Positions 38,441 through 48,885 of a DNA stretch of 64,000 nt are shown here, one piece after another. The stretch is from the NCBI GenBank assembly GCA_947500505.1, contig CANMSL010000004.1:1-64000 (forward strand). The letters run 5' to 3'. How positions within the stretch are numbered: position 1 is the stretch's first letter; the number at the start of each line of letters is the position of its first letter. A model generated the notes under the pieces. The model saw nothing but the letters and a program-made list of their open reading frames with translations, had not been told where the DNA came from and did not search any database. Source of the DNA: an uncultured Aquimarina sp. GTDB lineage: Bacteria > Bacteroidota > Bacteroidia > Flavobacteriales > Flavobacteriaceae. A program made the position numbers and the translations under genes.

Positions 38441-39649
38441 ATGCGTTTACATAGAAATCTGGTCTTTGCGGTAATTGATGGACTTAGTGAAATTTTTAAT
38501 GAAGGAGCTTATGCCGATAAAGTTGTTCAAAAATTACTAAAGCGTGATAAACGATGGGGATCCCGTGATCGAAGTTTTGTAGCAGAAACCGTATACGATA
38601 TTGTACGATGGAAACGTCTCTATGCGGAAATCGCTGATGTTTCCGAGCCATTTTCCAGAGAAAATCTTTGGAGAATCTTTGCGGTTTGGGCAACCTTAAG
38701 AGGTATTTCATTACCGGATTGGAAACAAATAATCCCTACTCCTACCAGACGTATCAAAGGCCGGTTTGATGAACTTAGCAGAATCAGAAAATTCAGGGAA
38801 TCAATTCCGGATTGGATGGATGAACTAGGAGAAAAAGAGTTAGGGGCTAAATGGGATAAGGAAATTGCAGCGTTGAACCAACAAGCACCAGTAGTTTTAA
38901 GAGCAAATTCCCTAAAAATATCCAGAGATAAATTGAGGGGCATTCTCGAAGATGAAAATATAGATACAGAATTTATCAAAGGATATCCATCAGCACTTCA
39001 ACTCACGGAGAGGGCAAATGTTTTTTCTACTGAAGCTTTTAAGAATGGGTTATTTGAAGTTCAGGATGCATCCTCACAGCTGGTTGCTGATTTTATGGAT
39101 GTTAAACCTGGACAGCGTATTATAGATACTTGCGCGGGAGCAGGCGGAAAAACATTGCATTTGGCTGCCTTGATGGAAAATAAAGGCCAGGTAATTGCAA
39201 TGGATATTTATGCTAATAAGCTTAAAGAACTAAAAAGAAGGGCTAGACGTGCCGGTGCTCATAATATAGAACCCAGAACTATAGAAAGCACTAAGGATAT
39301 TAAAAAACTACATGGAAAAGCAGATCGTGTTTTGATTGATGCTCCATGCAGTGGCTTAGGAGTCTTAAGCAGAAATCCAGATGCCAAATGGAAATTACAA
39401 CCAGAATTCCTGGAGAAAATCAAACAAACACAAACGCAGATATTAGAAAGCTATGCTAAAATGGTAAAACCAGGCGGTAAATTGGTATATGCCACTTGTT
39501 CTATTTTGCCTTCAGAAAATCAAGATCAGGTTAAAAAATTCTTAACTAAAGAAATAGGAAAAGATTTTATCTTCGTGAAAGATAAAAAAATACTTTCTTC
39601 AGAATCTGGATTTGATGGGTTTTATATGGCATTACTAGAAAAAAAATAA
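38441..39649 (+). CDS. RsmB-type RNA (cytosine-5) methyltransferase (402 aa)
   Basis: The SAM-dependent NOL1/NOP2/Sun family domain spans about 150-400. It includes the SAM loop DTCAGAGGKTLHLAAL, ANKLKELKRRARRAG, the catalytic motif LIDAPCSGLGVLSRNPDAKW (Cys in PCSG) and the second cysteine in VYATCSILPSENQ. It probably modifies 16S rRNA. The N-terminal helical part (MRLHRNLVFAVIDGLSEIF) is the NusB-like/RsmB type of region, shorter than in E. coli RsmB. The start ATG has an upstream AGAGGA ribosome-binding-like run. A neighbouring upstream TTG lies inside the -7 box and is rejected. Confidence 0.88.
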   Translation: MRLHRNLVFAVIDGLSEIFNEGAYADKVVQKLLKRDKRWGSRDRSFVAETVYDIVRWKRLYAEIADVSEPFSRENLWRIFAVWATLRGISLPDWKQIIPTPTRRIKGRFDELSRIRKFRESIPDWMDELGEKELGAKWDKEIAALNQQAPVVLRANSLKISRDKLRGILEDENIDTEFIKGYPSALQLTERANVFSTEAFKNGLFEVQDASSQLVADFMDVKPGQRIIDTCAGAGGKTLHLAALMENKGQVIAMDIYANKLKELKRRARRAGAHNIEPRTIESTKDIKKLHGKADRVLIDAPCSGLGVLSRNPDAKWKLQPEFLEKIKQTQTQILESYAKMVKPGGKLVYATCSILPSENQDQVKKFLTKEIGKDFIFVKDKKILSSESGFDGFYMALLEKK

Positions 39650-39669
39650 CTCAACTCACATAACAAACC

Positions 39670-41520
39670 ATGAAAACAAACTTCTTTTTGATGCTGATGT
39701 CTATCTACTATTTAGGTACTGCACAACAGCCTTATTACAATGATGTAGACCTTACCAAAACAGGTTTAGAACTCAAAGATGTTTTAGAAACAAAAATCAC
39801 AGAAACTCACACCAATTTTTTATCATATACTCCTGGTATATGGGAAGCTAGTAGAATTACAGATGAAGATCCAAACGATACTAACAACGTCATATTAATT
39901 TATGGGTACGAAAATGGTACAGATGGAGATGTTACCAACGATATAAGTAGAGGAAAAAACAATAATGGAGGTGATAATGGAGAATGGAATAGAGAACATA
40001 CTTATGCCCGATCTTTAGGAACACCTAATCTTGGCTTGGAAGGTCCAGGAGCTGATGCTCATCACCTTAGGCCCTCGGATGTACAAAGAAATAGCAATCG
40101 TAGCAACAGAAAATTTGCTAATGGTGATGGTAATTCAGGAACTACTGCTCAAGGACATTGGTACCCTGGAGATGAATGGAAAGGCGATATTGCACGCATG
40201 ATGTTATATATGTATGTTCGATATGGAGATCGAGCACTTCCTTCTAATGTTGCCGTAGGTAATATCAATAGCGTAGATCCTAATATGATTGATGTACTAT
40301 TAGAGTGGAACGCAGAGGATCCTGTATCCAGAATAGAAATTAATCGTAATAATTATCATAGCACAACAGATACATATGCGCAAGGAAATAGAAATCCATT
40401 TATAGACAATCCTAACTTAGCAACTCAGATATGGGGAGGACCAGCTGCAGAAAATATCTGGGACAATACACCTTCTGATACCGAAATACCATCTACACCC
40501 GCTAATCTTAGCTCAGTTATGATTGAATCGAATAAAATTACAATTTCTTGGACAGAAGCAACAGACAATATCGAAGTGATTCGCTATGATATTTTTATCG
40601 ATGGAAATTATGTTAATAGCGCTATCAATACTATTGCAGATATTACTTCATTAACGCCAGAAACAACATATGATATTCAAGTATTTGCCATAGACCTTTC
40701 TGAAAACATCTCTGCTGGAAGCAATTTGATAACTGTAACAACAACAGCTATTCCAAACTTTTTAATTAATGAAAATTTTAATGATTGTAATACAGTAACC
40801 AATAATTTCACGAGTATAAGTGAAGCAAGTGATCAAGATTGGACTTGCGATACTGATGCTGGTCAAGATAATTCTGGTGGATATCAAATGAACGCCTTTA
40901 GTAACGGAAGCACATTACCTAGTATAGATTGGTTAATCACTACAAATCCCCTTGATTTTGATAATACGGAAAATGAATTACTCAGCTTCTATACAAGATC
41001 CGAATTTGGGAATACGGTTTTAGAATTATTAATTTCATCTGATTATGATGGAAACGGAAATCCATCTAACTTTAATTGGACTTCAGTACCAAATGTAATA
41101 ATACCAGTGCACCCATCTGGAAATGGAAACTCTGATAGTAATGAATTTTCTAATATTGACATTTCTACAATAACAGGTCAAGTATATGTTGCTTTCAAGT
41201 ATGATACGGATGATGGTAATGCCACAAGATGGACTGTTGATAATTTTCGTATTACTACAGATGACCTACTCACCATTAATGAAGAGTTTATTTCAGAATT
41301 CAAAACCTACCCAAATCCTTCGGCAGACGGCTCTATAACAATTAATATTCCTAACCGTATAGATAATGAATTAAACATCTATGACATTACCGGTAAACGT
41401 ATTATTTCTGAAAAGAATATCAAAGAAACCACCCAACTATTTAATTTACCTAAAGGAATGTTGCTGGTAGAAATTATTTCATCTCAGAAAAGCACCACCA
41501 AAAAGGTGATCATACGATAA
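39670..41520 (+). CDS. Secreted endonuclease I with FN3, binding module and T9SS tail (616 aa)
   Basis: A signal peptide (MKTNFFLMLMSIYYLGTAQQ) is followed by an EndA/NucM endonuclease I domain at about 25-265. Its catalytic/metal signatures are WNREHTYARSLG and DAHHLRPSDVQRNSNRSNRK. A fibronectin III domain follows (about 275-360, TPANLSSVMIESNKITISW). A jelly-roll-like module comes next (about 365-530, FNDCNTVTNNFTSISEASDQ). A T9SS type A sorting domain ends the protein (FKTYPNPSADGSITI through KKVIIR). It should be secreted through the outer membrane and degrade extracellular DNA for phosphate and nucleosides. It is 20 bases after the methyltransferase gene, possibly co-transcribed. Confidence 0.9.
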   Translation: MKTNFFLMLMSIYYLGTAQQPYYNDVDLTKTGLELKDVLETKITETHTNFLSYTPGIWEASRITDEDPNDTNNVILIYGYENGTDGDVTNDISRGKNNNGGDNGEWNREHTYARSLGTPNLGLEGPGADAHHLRPSDVQRNSNRSNRKFANGDGNSGTTAQGHWYPGDEWKGDIARMMLYMYVRYGDRALPSNVAVGNINSVDPNMIDVLLEWNAEDPVSRIEINRNNYHSTTDTYAQGNRNPFIDNPNLATQIWGGPAAENIWDNTPSDTEIPSTPANLSSVMIESNKITISWTEATDNIEVIRYDIFIDGNYVNSAINTIADITSLTPETTYDIQVFAIDLSENISAGSNLITVTTTAIPNFLINENFNDCNTVTNNFTSISEASDQDWTCDTDAGQDNSGGYQMNAFSNGSTLPSIDWLITTNPLDFDNTENELLSFYTRSEFGNTVLELLISSDYDGNGNPSNFNWTSVPNVIIPVHPSGNGNSDSNEFSNIDISTITGQVYVAFKYDTDDGNATRWTVDNFRITTDDLLTINEEFISEFKTYPNPSADGSITINIPNRIDNELNIYDITGKRIISEKNIKETTQLFNLPKGMLLVEIISSQKSTTKKVIIR

Positions 41521-41565
41521 GGTTAAAAGAACAGACTTTCTAAAAAGTTTATTAAACTTGAAATT

Positions 41566-41634
41566 GTCAGTCTGAGCTTGTCGAATACATTTTAAATATC
41601 AACAGATTAAGAACTTCGACAAGCTCAGTTTGAC
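41566..41634. repeat. Intergenic inverted repeat (stem arms of 20 bases), copy E
   Basis: Arm GTCAGTCTGAGCTTGTCGAA (41566-41585) and arm TTCGACAAGCTCAGTTTGAC (41615-41634) pair at 18 of 20 positions around a 29-base loop. A similar element lies at 58766-58824. It may act as a transcription barrier between the endonuclease gene and purL, but there is no T-run. Confidence 0.7.
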
Positions 41635-41748
41635 AACAAAAAATTACTTTTTAGACAGCTTCTTTTCGTTTAGGATCATTGTTCAAAAATTAGTGAATAA
41701 CTCGATCACTCTGACAAATTTTTATTCCGTACTTTCTATTTAAAATAG

Positions 41749-41756
41749 TAAATTTG
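41749..41756 (+). promoter_or_regulatory. -7 element of purL
   Basis: TAAATTTG matches TAnnTTTG, 33 bases before the ATG at 41790. It overlaps an in-frame TTG (41754), which is therefore not the start codon. Confidence 0.5.
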
Positions 41757-41789
41757 CAGCTTATTAAAAACAACACAAAGTCTGGAAGC

Positions 41790-44700
41790 ATGATCCACTT
41801 CTTCGGAAACCAAAATGAGAATGTATTTGCGGTACAATCCACTAATGAAATCTCACCTGAAAACAGTAAAAAATTAGTGTGGTTATTTGGCAACCAACCT
41901 AAAATTTCATCGGCGTCTATTGACGCTTTTTTTGTTGGTCCACGAGCCGCGATGATTACGCCCTGGAGCACCAACGCAGTAGAGATTACACAGAATATGG
42001 GAATCGAAGGTATCATTCGTATCGAAGAGTTCCAATCTGTGTCAGAAGATTTTACTGATTTCGATCCTATGCTTTCGCAAAAATATACAGGCCTTGATCA
42101 GGATATTTACACCATAAACATTGAACCTGAACCTATTCTGGAAATTAATGATATTGCGGCTTATAATGAAGCTGAAGGGTTAGCACTTAACACTGAAGAA
42201 GTAGCCTACCTGGAAGATGTTGCAAAAAAAATAGGAAGAAAGCTAACAGATTCTGAAGTATTTGGATTTTCTCAGGTCAATTCAGAACATTGTAGACATA
42301 AAATATTTAATGGAACTTTTATTATCGATGGAGAAGAACAACCTTCTTCCCTTTTTAAATTGATAAAGAAAACTTCAGAAACGAATCCCAATGATATAGT
42401 TTCTGCGTATAAGGATAATGTAGCTTTTATCAAAGGACCAAAAGTGACCCAGTTTGCACCAAAAAGTGCTGACAAACCGGATTTCTATGAAGAAAAACCT
42501 TTTGATAGTGTAATCTCACTAAAAGCCGAAACGCATAACTTCCCCACGACTGTAGAGCCTTTCAATGGTGCTGCTACAGGCTCAGGTGGAGAAATAAGAG
42601 ATCGACTTGCTGGCGGAAAAGGTTCTTTGCCGCTGGCGGGAACTGCAGTCTACATGACCTCCTATTCGAGATTAGAAGAAAATCGCCCCTGGGAGCAAGC
42701 GGTAGAAGAAAGAAAATGGCTATATCAAACACCTGTAGACATCCTGATAAAAGCATCAAACGGGGCTTCGGATTTTGGAAACAAATTTGGACAACCCTTA
42801 ATCACAGGATCTATCTTAACTTTTGAACATGAAGAAGATGCCCGTAAACTAGGTTTTGATAAAGTAATTATGCAAGCTGGTGGAATTGGATATGGAAAAG
42901 CCGAGCAAGCACTTAAAGATAAACCTGAAACGGGAGATAAAATTGTCATACTCGGGGGTGAAAATTACAGAATAGGCATGGGTGGTGCTGCAGTTTCTTC
43001 GGCAGATACAGGAGAGTTTAGTAGTGGTATCGAATTAAACGCGATTCAGCGTTCTAATCCAGAAATGCAAAAACGTGCTGCAAATGCTATTCGTGGTATG
43101 GTAGAAAGCGATGTAAACACCATCGTTTCTATTCACGATCACGGAGCCGGAGGACATCTCAATTGTTTGTCTGAATTGGTAGAAGAAACCGGAGGAAACA
43201 TTGATCTCGATAAATTACCAGTTGGTGATCCCACGCTTTCGGCAAAGGAGATTATTGGTAACGAATCCCAAGAACGCATGGGACTTGTTATTGGACAGAA
43301 AGATATTGACACATTAGAACGTATTGCAGAACGTGAGCGTTCTCCGATGTATCAGGTTGGGGATGTTACTGGCGATGATCGATTTACATTTCAGTCTAAA
43401 ACCAAGGGAGACAAGCCCATGGATCTGGCTTTAGAAGATATGTTTGGTAGCTCTCCCAAGACCGTTCTGACTGACAAAACGATTCACCGTAATTATCAGG
43501 ATATTTCATATCAAAAAGAAAACCTGCATACCTATCTAGAACAGGTACTGCAACTAGAAGCGGTTGCCTGTAAAGACTGGCTCACAAACAAAGTAGATAG
43601 ATGTGTTGGTGGGAAAGTTGCTAAACAACAATGCGTCGGACCACTACAGTTACCGTTAAATAATTGTGGAGTTATGGCGTTGGATTATACTTCTAAAGAA
43701 GGTATTGCTACCTCTATAGGGCACTCCCCAATTTCTGGACTTATCGATCCGGAAGCAGGAAGTAAAAATTCTATAGCTGAGGCCTTAACTAATATTGTTT
43801 GGGCACCACTAAAAGATGGTTTACAATCTATTTCCTTATCGGCTAACTGGATGTGGCCGTGTAAAAATGAAGGAGAAGATGCAAGATTATATAATGCGGT
43901 AAAAGCAATTTCAGATTTTGCAATTGATTTAGGAATCAATGTCCCTACAGGTAAAGATTCTCTTTCTATGAAGCAGAAATATCCTAATGACGAAGTAATT
44001 TCTCCAGGAACTGTGATTATTTCTGCTGCTGCTAATTGCAATGATATTACCAAGGTTATAGAACCAGTTCTTCAAAAAAACGGCGGAGATATTTATTATA
44101 TCAATTTATCTCAAGATTCTTATAAGCTTGGTGGGTCTTCCTTTTCGCAGATAATTAACAAAATTGGTTCTGAAGCCCCAAGTGTTAAAAATGCTGAAAG
44201 CTTTAAAAATACATTTAATACCATTCAGCAGTTAATCAGGGACAATAAAATTATAGCCGGTCATGATATCGCTTCTGGTGGTTTGATTACTTCATTATTA
44301 GAACTATGTTTTGCAGATATTGATTTGGGAGCAACGTTAAACCTGTCGGATCTGGGAGAGCAGGATACAATAAAACTACTTTTTGCAGAAAATGCAGGCA
44401 TCGTATTTCAAAGTGCTTCACATTCAAATACCGAGGATATTCTTAAAGAAAATAATGTTGAATTCTTCAAGATTGGAACAGTAAATCAAAAAGCTACCTT
44501 AGAAATAAAAAACCATGACAATTCTTATAGTTTTGATATTGAAACTTTGAGAAATGTTTGGTTTAAAACCTCCTATCTTTTAGATCAAAAACAGACAGCA
44601 AATAACCTTGCACAAGATCGTTTCGAAAATTTTGCTAATCAGCCGCTGCAATATATATTTCCAAAACATTTTACAGGGAAACTTCCGGTAATCGATACCA

Positions 44701-45458
44701 TAAAACCCAGACCAAAAGCAGCTATAATTCGTGAAAAAGGAAGTAATTCTGAACGCGAAATGGCGAATGCTATGTATTTAGCTGGTTTTGATGTTAAAGA
44801 TGTACATATGACTGACCTTATTTCTGGTCGCGAAACATTGGAAGATATTCAATTTATTGGTGCCGTTGGTGGATTCTCGAATAGTGACGTTCTTGGTTCT
44901 GCCAAAGGATGGGCTGGTGCTTTTCTATATAATGAAAAAGCAAATACCGCTCTCAAGAACTTCTTTAAAAGAGAAGACACCTTATCCGTTGGTATTTGTA
45001 ATGGATGCCAGTTATTTATGGAGTTAGAGGTAATAAACCCTGAACATAATGAGCACGGAAAAATGCATCATAATGATTCTCAAAAACACGAAAGCGGATT
45101 TACCTCAGTTAAAATTCAGGAAAATAATTCAGTCATGTTATCCACCTTGGCAGGAAGCACACTAGGAGTTTGGATCTCTCATGGCGAAGGAAAATTTAAC
45201 CTCCCCTTGTCTGAAGATCAATATAATATAGTAGCAAAATATGGATACGAAGGATATCCGGCCAATCCTAATGGATCTGATTATGATACAGCTATGATGT
45301 GCGACAAAACTGGACGTCATTTGGTAATGATGCCCCACATTGAGCGCTCTACATTCCAGTGGAACTGGGCTAATTATCCACAAGGAAGGCAAGATGAAGT
45401 ATCACCATGGATAGAAGCTTTTGTAAATGCAAGAGTATGGATTGAAAAGAAAAAATAA
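41790..45458 (+). CDS. purL: Phosphoribosylformylglycinamidine synthase, large fused form (1222 aa)
   Basis: Fourth step of purine synthesis: makes FGAM from FGAR, ATP and glutamine in the cytoplasm. It is the long single-chain form, with an N-terminal linker/PurS-like part, two AIRS-type halves (GLALN...SEHCRHKIFNGTF, ATGSGGEIRDRLAGGKGSLP, IVSIHDHGAGGHLNCLSEL) and a C-terminal glutaminase. The glutaminase carries the nucleophile Cys in VGICNGCQLFMELE and His in the WISHGEGKF region. The ATG at 41790 (MIHFFGNQNENVFAVQ) is chosen because the upstream TTG lies in the -7 box. The stop overlaps the start of the next gene by one base (TAATG). Confidence 0.97.
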   Translation: MIHFFGNQNENVFAVQSTNEISPENSKKLVWLFGNQPKISSASIDAFFVGPRAAMITPWSTNAVEITQNMGIEGIIRIEEFQSVSEDFTDFDPMLSQKYTGLDQDIYTINIEPEPILEINDIAAYNEAEGLALNTEEVAYLEDVAKKIGRKLTDSEVFGFSQVNSEHCRHKIFNGTFIIDGEEQPSSLFKLIKKTSETNPNDIVSAYKDNVAFIKGPKVTQFAPKSADKPDFYEEKPFDSVISLKAETHNFPTTVEPFNGAATGSGGEIRDRLAGGKGSLPLAGTAVYMTSYSRLEENRPWEQAVEERKWLYQTPVDILIKASNGASDFGNKFGQPLITGSILTFEHEEDARKLGFDKVIMQAGGIGYGKAEQALKDKPETGDKIVILGGENYRIGMGGAAVSSADTGEFSSGIELNAIQRSNPEMQKRAANAIRGMVESDVNTIVSIHDHGAGGHLNCLSELVEETGGNIDLDKLPVGDPTLSAKEIIGNESQERMGLVIGQKDIDTLERIAERERSPMYQVGDVTGDDRFTFQSKTKGDKPMDLALEDMFGSSPKTVLTDKTIHRNYQDISYQKENLHTYLEQVLQLEAVACKDWLTNKVDRCVGGKVAKQQCVGPLQLPLNNCGVMALDYTSKEGIATSIGHSPISGLIDPEAGSKNSIAEALTNIVWAPLKDGLQSISLSANWMWPCKNEGEDARLYNAVKAISDFAIDLGINVPTGKDSLSMKQKYPNDEVISPGTVIISAAANCNDITKVIEPVLQKNGGDIYYINLSQDSYKLGGSSFSQIINKIGSEAPSVKNAESFKNTFNTIQQLIRDNKIIAGHDIASGGLITSLLELCFADIDLGATLNLSDLGEQDTIKLLFAENAGIVFQSASHSNTEDILKENNVEFFKIGTVNQKATLEIKNHDNSYSFDIETLRNVWFKTSYLLDQKQTANNLAQDRFENFANQPLQYIFPKHFTGKLPVIDTIKPRPKAAIIREKGSNSEREMANAMYLAGFDVKDVHMTDLISGRETLEDIQFIGAVGGFSNSDVLGSAKGWAGAFLYNEKANTALKNFFKREDTLSVGICNGCQLFMELEVINPEHNEHGKMHHNDSQKHESGFTSVKIQENNSVMLSTLAGSTLGVWISHGEGKFNLPLSEDQYNIVAKYGYEGYPANPNGSDYDTAMMCDKTGRHLVMMPHIERSTFQWNWANYPQGRQDEVSPWIEAFVNARVWIEKKK

Positions 45459-46216
45459 TGAATCGCTTAGTTATCTTTTCTTTTATCATCTTATCTAATA
45501 TTTCTTTGGCTCAAAAAGTTAAGGATACTATTTATCTTGATGAGAACAACACTATTATAAATAAGTTTAGATTTACTCAAAAACTAAATTCAACTATTTA
45601 TTATGGTCTTACATTTGATTCGGATACCATTGTTTATCAAAAAATTAGATTTTCTTATTTTTTTGGAAAAATTGATCCCCTGAAAAAACAACAGCTTTTC
45701 AAATATTTGTCTGCCAGAAATGGTGTTGATACAACTAAAATGATAGCTATTCATTATGAGGATACTTTAAAACCTGCCTCTGATTTTCCTAAACATGATT
45801 CCGTAGCCTACACAAAAGAAAGAAAACAACATAAGCATATCCGTTCATACAAAAGCTATATAAAAGGACATAAACAATGCCATAAAAATTTTAAAAAAAG
45901 AAAAAATGCTTCTGTATATCATTACTATAACACTAATCTTGGACATAAAGAAACCTATAAGAAATTAAGCTGGCATCAGGATCATCAAAGAGTTTTGAGA
46001 AGGATATTTAAAGACAAATATAAGCCATTTAATAGCTACATTATAAAGCCTAATGGAGATTATGTTGTTTTTATCTATTATATAAGAAACGGAGGGTTCG
46101 AATATTCCGATATTTTCAAAAAAGACAGATGGAAACAAGCACAAAAACTCTTTAAAAGAAAATTAAAATCACATAATCCAAAAATAGACATTACAGATTT
46201 AGACAAAACGAAATAA
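45458..46216 (+). CDS. Unrecognised secreted protein, His/Lys-rich (252 aa)
   Basis: The signal peptide is MNRLVIFSFIILSNISLAQ. The mature protein has a beta-rich first half (TIYLDENNTIINKFRFTQKL, TIVYQKIRFSYFFG), a very basic, histidine-rich middle (about 115-175, YTKERKQHKHIRSYKSYIKG) and a final alpha/beta part (YIIKPNGDYVVFIYYIRNGG). I recognise no family. Its start overlaps the purL stop, so it is translated with purL, but a role in purine synthesis is unlikely for a secreted protein; it may only ride on the transcript. Confidence 0.7.
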   Translation: MNRLVIFSFIILSNISLAQKVKDTIYLDENNTIINKFRFTQKLNSTIYYGLTFDSDTIVYQKIRFSYFFGKIDPLKKQQLFKYLSARNGVDTTKMIAIHYEDTLKPASDFPKHDSVAYTKERKQHKHIRSYKSYIKGHKQCHKNFKKRKNASVYHYYNTNLGHKETYKKLSWHQDHQRVLRRIFKDKYKPFNSYIIKPNGDYVVFIYYIRNGGFEYSDIFKKDRWKQAQKLFKRKLKSHNPKIDITDLDKTK

Positions 46217-46355
46217 AAAAGTTAGGGTTTATTCTTATCAAGCTGTTATATTATTAACTGTACAATCAATATTAGTATCATCAACCAACGATAATTTAAT
46301 CAGTATTTTTACAGAAGTATCGACAATAATTTTTTAAAACCTAAATACACTAACC

Positions 46356-48761
46356 GTGAAAAGACTCTCCATACTTCTATTTCTTTTGATTTCGGTATTC
46401 GCGATTTCCCAAACGAAACTCACCTATAGTAGAGCCAAAATCACATACAACACTCCTGAGAATTTTAAATTGCTTATAGATGCAGGTATACCTGTAGATC
46501 ATGGTCATCATAAACGTGGAATCTTTATAATCTCTGATTTTTCTTCAACTGAAATTGAAATCGCAAAAAATCTTGGTTTTCAGGTTGAAATTCTGATAGA
46601 AGATGCCGAAGCCGATTTTTTAAGACGAAATGAAATTGCCAAAACTCAGAAGCCTAGAAAAAACTTAACGTGCCCAACTGGAAATGGAACAATCACGAAT
46701 TACCCTACTCCGTCCAACTTTTCTTTAGGATCTATGGGAGGATATTTGACCTATCAGGAAGTACTTGATAATCTTGATGCCATGCGTGTGCAATATCCTA
46801 ACCTTATTTCGGCCAGAGCAGATGTTGGTACTTTTCTAACTAACGGAACTCCAGATAATTCTGTAAGTCCTTCTATAGGAGGCAATACAATACAATGGGT
46901 GCGTATCTCTGACAACCCTGATGTAGATGAGAATGAATCAGAAATATTATATGATGCTATTCATCATGCGAGAGAACCGGCAAGTTTATCTCAGATTATT
47001 TATTACATGTGGTATCTATTAGAAAATTATAGTTCTGATCCGGATGTAAAACAAATTGTAGATCATACAGAACTTTATTTTATACCGGTTTTAAATCCAG
47101 ATGGATATCTGTACAATCAGGTAACTAATCCAAATGGTGGTGGCCTTTGGAGAAAAAATAGGTTCAATACGCACGGTGTCGATAATAACCGTAATTATGA
47201 TCATTATCCAGATGGAACCACTGCCTCAGCAACCTGGGGAGGTCCGGGATCTTCCAGCAATATAAATGATCAGACATATCACGGAGCCAATGCTTTTTCT
47301 GAAATAGAAAATCAAGCAATGAAATGGTTTACCGAGCAACATGATTTTGTGATTGCGCTTAATAATCATACGTTTGGTGAGCTATTATATTTTCCCTATT
47401 CATATGCCGCAAACAGGCCAACTCCAGATGAAGATATCTTTATTGCCATTGGGACTGAACTTACTTCTCAAAATGGCTATAATCCTTTGAGAGATTCTCC
47501 CTTTGCGGGAGATAGTGATGATTTTATGTACGGAGGCACATTACAACCTCATAACAAAATATTCTCTTTTACTCCAGAAGTAGGCACTTCTTTTTGGCCA
47601 GCCTCTAATCGAATAGATGCGATATGTAAAGAAATGATGTATCTAAATCTTACATCGGCAAAAATGACTAATAATTATGCCAAAATAGAAAGTACAGGTA
47701 ATGTTTTTATTGGAGAAAACACTTCTTTTGACGCCAACTATACACTAAAAAGGTTAGGTGTAACAGGAAATGGAGATTTTACCGTGAGTATTTTACCTAT
47801 ATCTGCCAACATAGTTAGTGTTGGTAATTCGAAAAACTATTCAGGTATTGAGATTGGAACGGATATAATAGATAGTATTGAAATAACCATAAATGATTCG
47901 ATTCAAATTGGTGATGACATCTCATATACAATTCAAGTAAACGGAGGCCTAATCACAGAATCTATTAATGTAACTAAAAGATTTGGATCTCTTCAGAGTA
48001 TCGTAAATAATGATGCAAGTAATCTAAATGATTATACACAATCAGGTTGGTCCACAACTACCACCACATTTGTGTCTTCTAATACTTCAATAACCGAATC
48101 TCCTTCTGGAAACTATGGTTCAAATCAAAACAAAACTATTGAACTTACTCAACCAATTGATCTTACAGAAGCCGCCTTTGCAAACGTTCAGTTCTACGCC
48201 AAATGGGATATAGAGAATAACTGGGATTACACCCAATTTGAAGTATCCATTGACGATGGAAACTCCTGGATTTCACAATGTGGAAAATTCACAAACTCAG
48301 GAAGCACCAACGCAGGTCAACCCACAGGAGAACCATTGTATGACGGAACACAAACAGATTGGGTACTAGAACAAATCGAACTTAGTGACTACTTGGGAGA
48401 AACCATAAAAATTCGTTTTCAATTTGTTTCTGACGGTAATGTGGAAGGAGATGGATTCTTTTTTGATGATTTGATTGTAAATTCTATGAATCAAAATGTT
48501 TTGAGCATTCAGGATAATACAATTTCTGAATTCAAAATTTTTCCTAATCCGGTAAAGGACATCCTAAAAATATCACCGCCTTCACCTTCTTCTAAGACTT
48601 TTAATCTTCAATTAAGAAATATAATTGGTCAAGTAGTATATGACAAAATCAACACTTCTGGCAATCAAGAATTTAATCTCTCAAAACTAAATTCTGGATT
48701 GTACTTTCTTACCATTGAAATGGATAAAAAAATCAAAACCTTTAAAATCTTAAAACAATAA
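46356..48761 (+). CDS. Secreted M14 zinc carboxypeptidase with T9SS tail (801 aa)
   Basis: GTG start with a signal peptide (MKRLSILLFLLISVFAISQ). A pro-region (about 20-120) precedes the M14 domain. Its zinc ligands are the HxxE of YDAIHHAREPAS (His204, Glu207) and the later histidine in ALNNHTFGELLYF; the substrate-site motif VLNPDGYLYN and the catalytic glutamate in SFTPEVGTSF are present. An adhesion-type jelly-roll module follows (about 555-715, YTQSGWSTTTTTFVSSNTSI). A T9SS sorting domain closes it (FKIFPNPVKDILKISPP through KTFKILKQ). It should release C-terminal amino acids from proteins outside the cell. A terminator follows. Confidence 0.93.
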   Translation: MKRLSILLFLLISVFAISQTKLTYSRAKITYNTPENFKLLIDAGIPVDHGHHKRGIFIISDFSSTEIEIAKNLGFQVEILIEDAEADFLRRNEIAKTQKPRKNLTCPTGNGTITNYPTPSNFSLGSMGGYLTYQEVLDNLDAMRVQYPNLISARADVGTFLTNGTPDNSVSPSIGGNTIQWVRISDNPDVDENESEILYDAIHHAREPASLSQIIYYMWYLLENYSSDPDVKQIVDHTELYFIPVLNPDGYLYNQVTNPNGGGLWRKNRFNTHGVDNNRNYDHYPDGTTASATWGGPGSSSNINDQTYHGANAFSEIENQAMKWFTEQHDFVIALNNHTFGELLYFPYSYAANRPTPDEDIFIAIGTELTSQNGYNPLRDSPFAGDSDDFMYGGTLQPHNKIFSFTPEVGTSFWPASNRIDAICKEMMYLNLTSAKMTNNYAKIESTGNVFIGENTSFDANYTLKRLGVTGNGDFTVSILPISANIVSVGNSKNYSGIEIGTDIIDSIEITINDSIQIGDDISYTIQVNGGLITESINVTKRFGSLQSIVNNDASNLNDYTQSGWSTTTTTFVSSNTSITESPSGNYGSNQNKTIELTQPIDLTEAAFANVQFYAKWDIENNWDYTQFEVSIDDGNSWISQCGKFTNSGSTNAGQPTGEPLYDGTQTDWVLEQIELSDYLGETIKIRFQFVSDGNVEGDGFFFDDLIVNSMNQNVLSIQDNTISEFKIFPNPVKDILKISPPSPSSKTFNLQLRNIIGQVVYDKINTSGNQEFNLSKLNSGLYFLTIEMDKKIKTFKILKQ

Positions 48762-48787
48762 TTGTTCAATAATATTCCATAAAACTT

Positions 48788-48818
48788 AAGGAGTTATTAA
48801 AAGATAGCTCCTTTTTTT
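48788..48818 (+). terminator. Terminator of the M14 peptidase gene
   Basis: GGAGTTAT pairs with ATAGCTCC (one G-U) across a 6-base loop, then seven T. Confidence 0.85.
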
Positions 48819-48854
48819 ATATATTAGGGTTGTGTATTATAAGATTTTTTATAA

Positions 48855-48885
48855 TTTGCAAAACTATGCATGCATAGTAGTTTTA
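48855..48885 (+). promoter_or_regulatory. Acyl-CoA ligase promoter with MarR-type palindrome
   Basis: TTTG (48855-48858), 19 bases, TAGTTTTA (48878-48885; one base off consensus). A perfect 16-base palindrome, ACTATGCATGCATAGT (48863-48878), lies almost entirely in the spacer. A repressor bound there would block RNA polymerase. A near copy of the palindrome lies upstream of the marR gene at 52681-52696. Confidence 0.6.
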
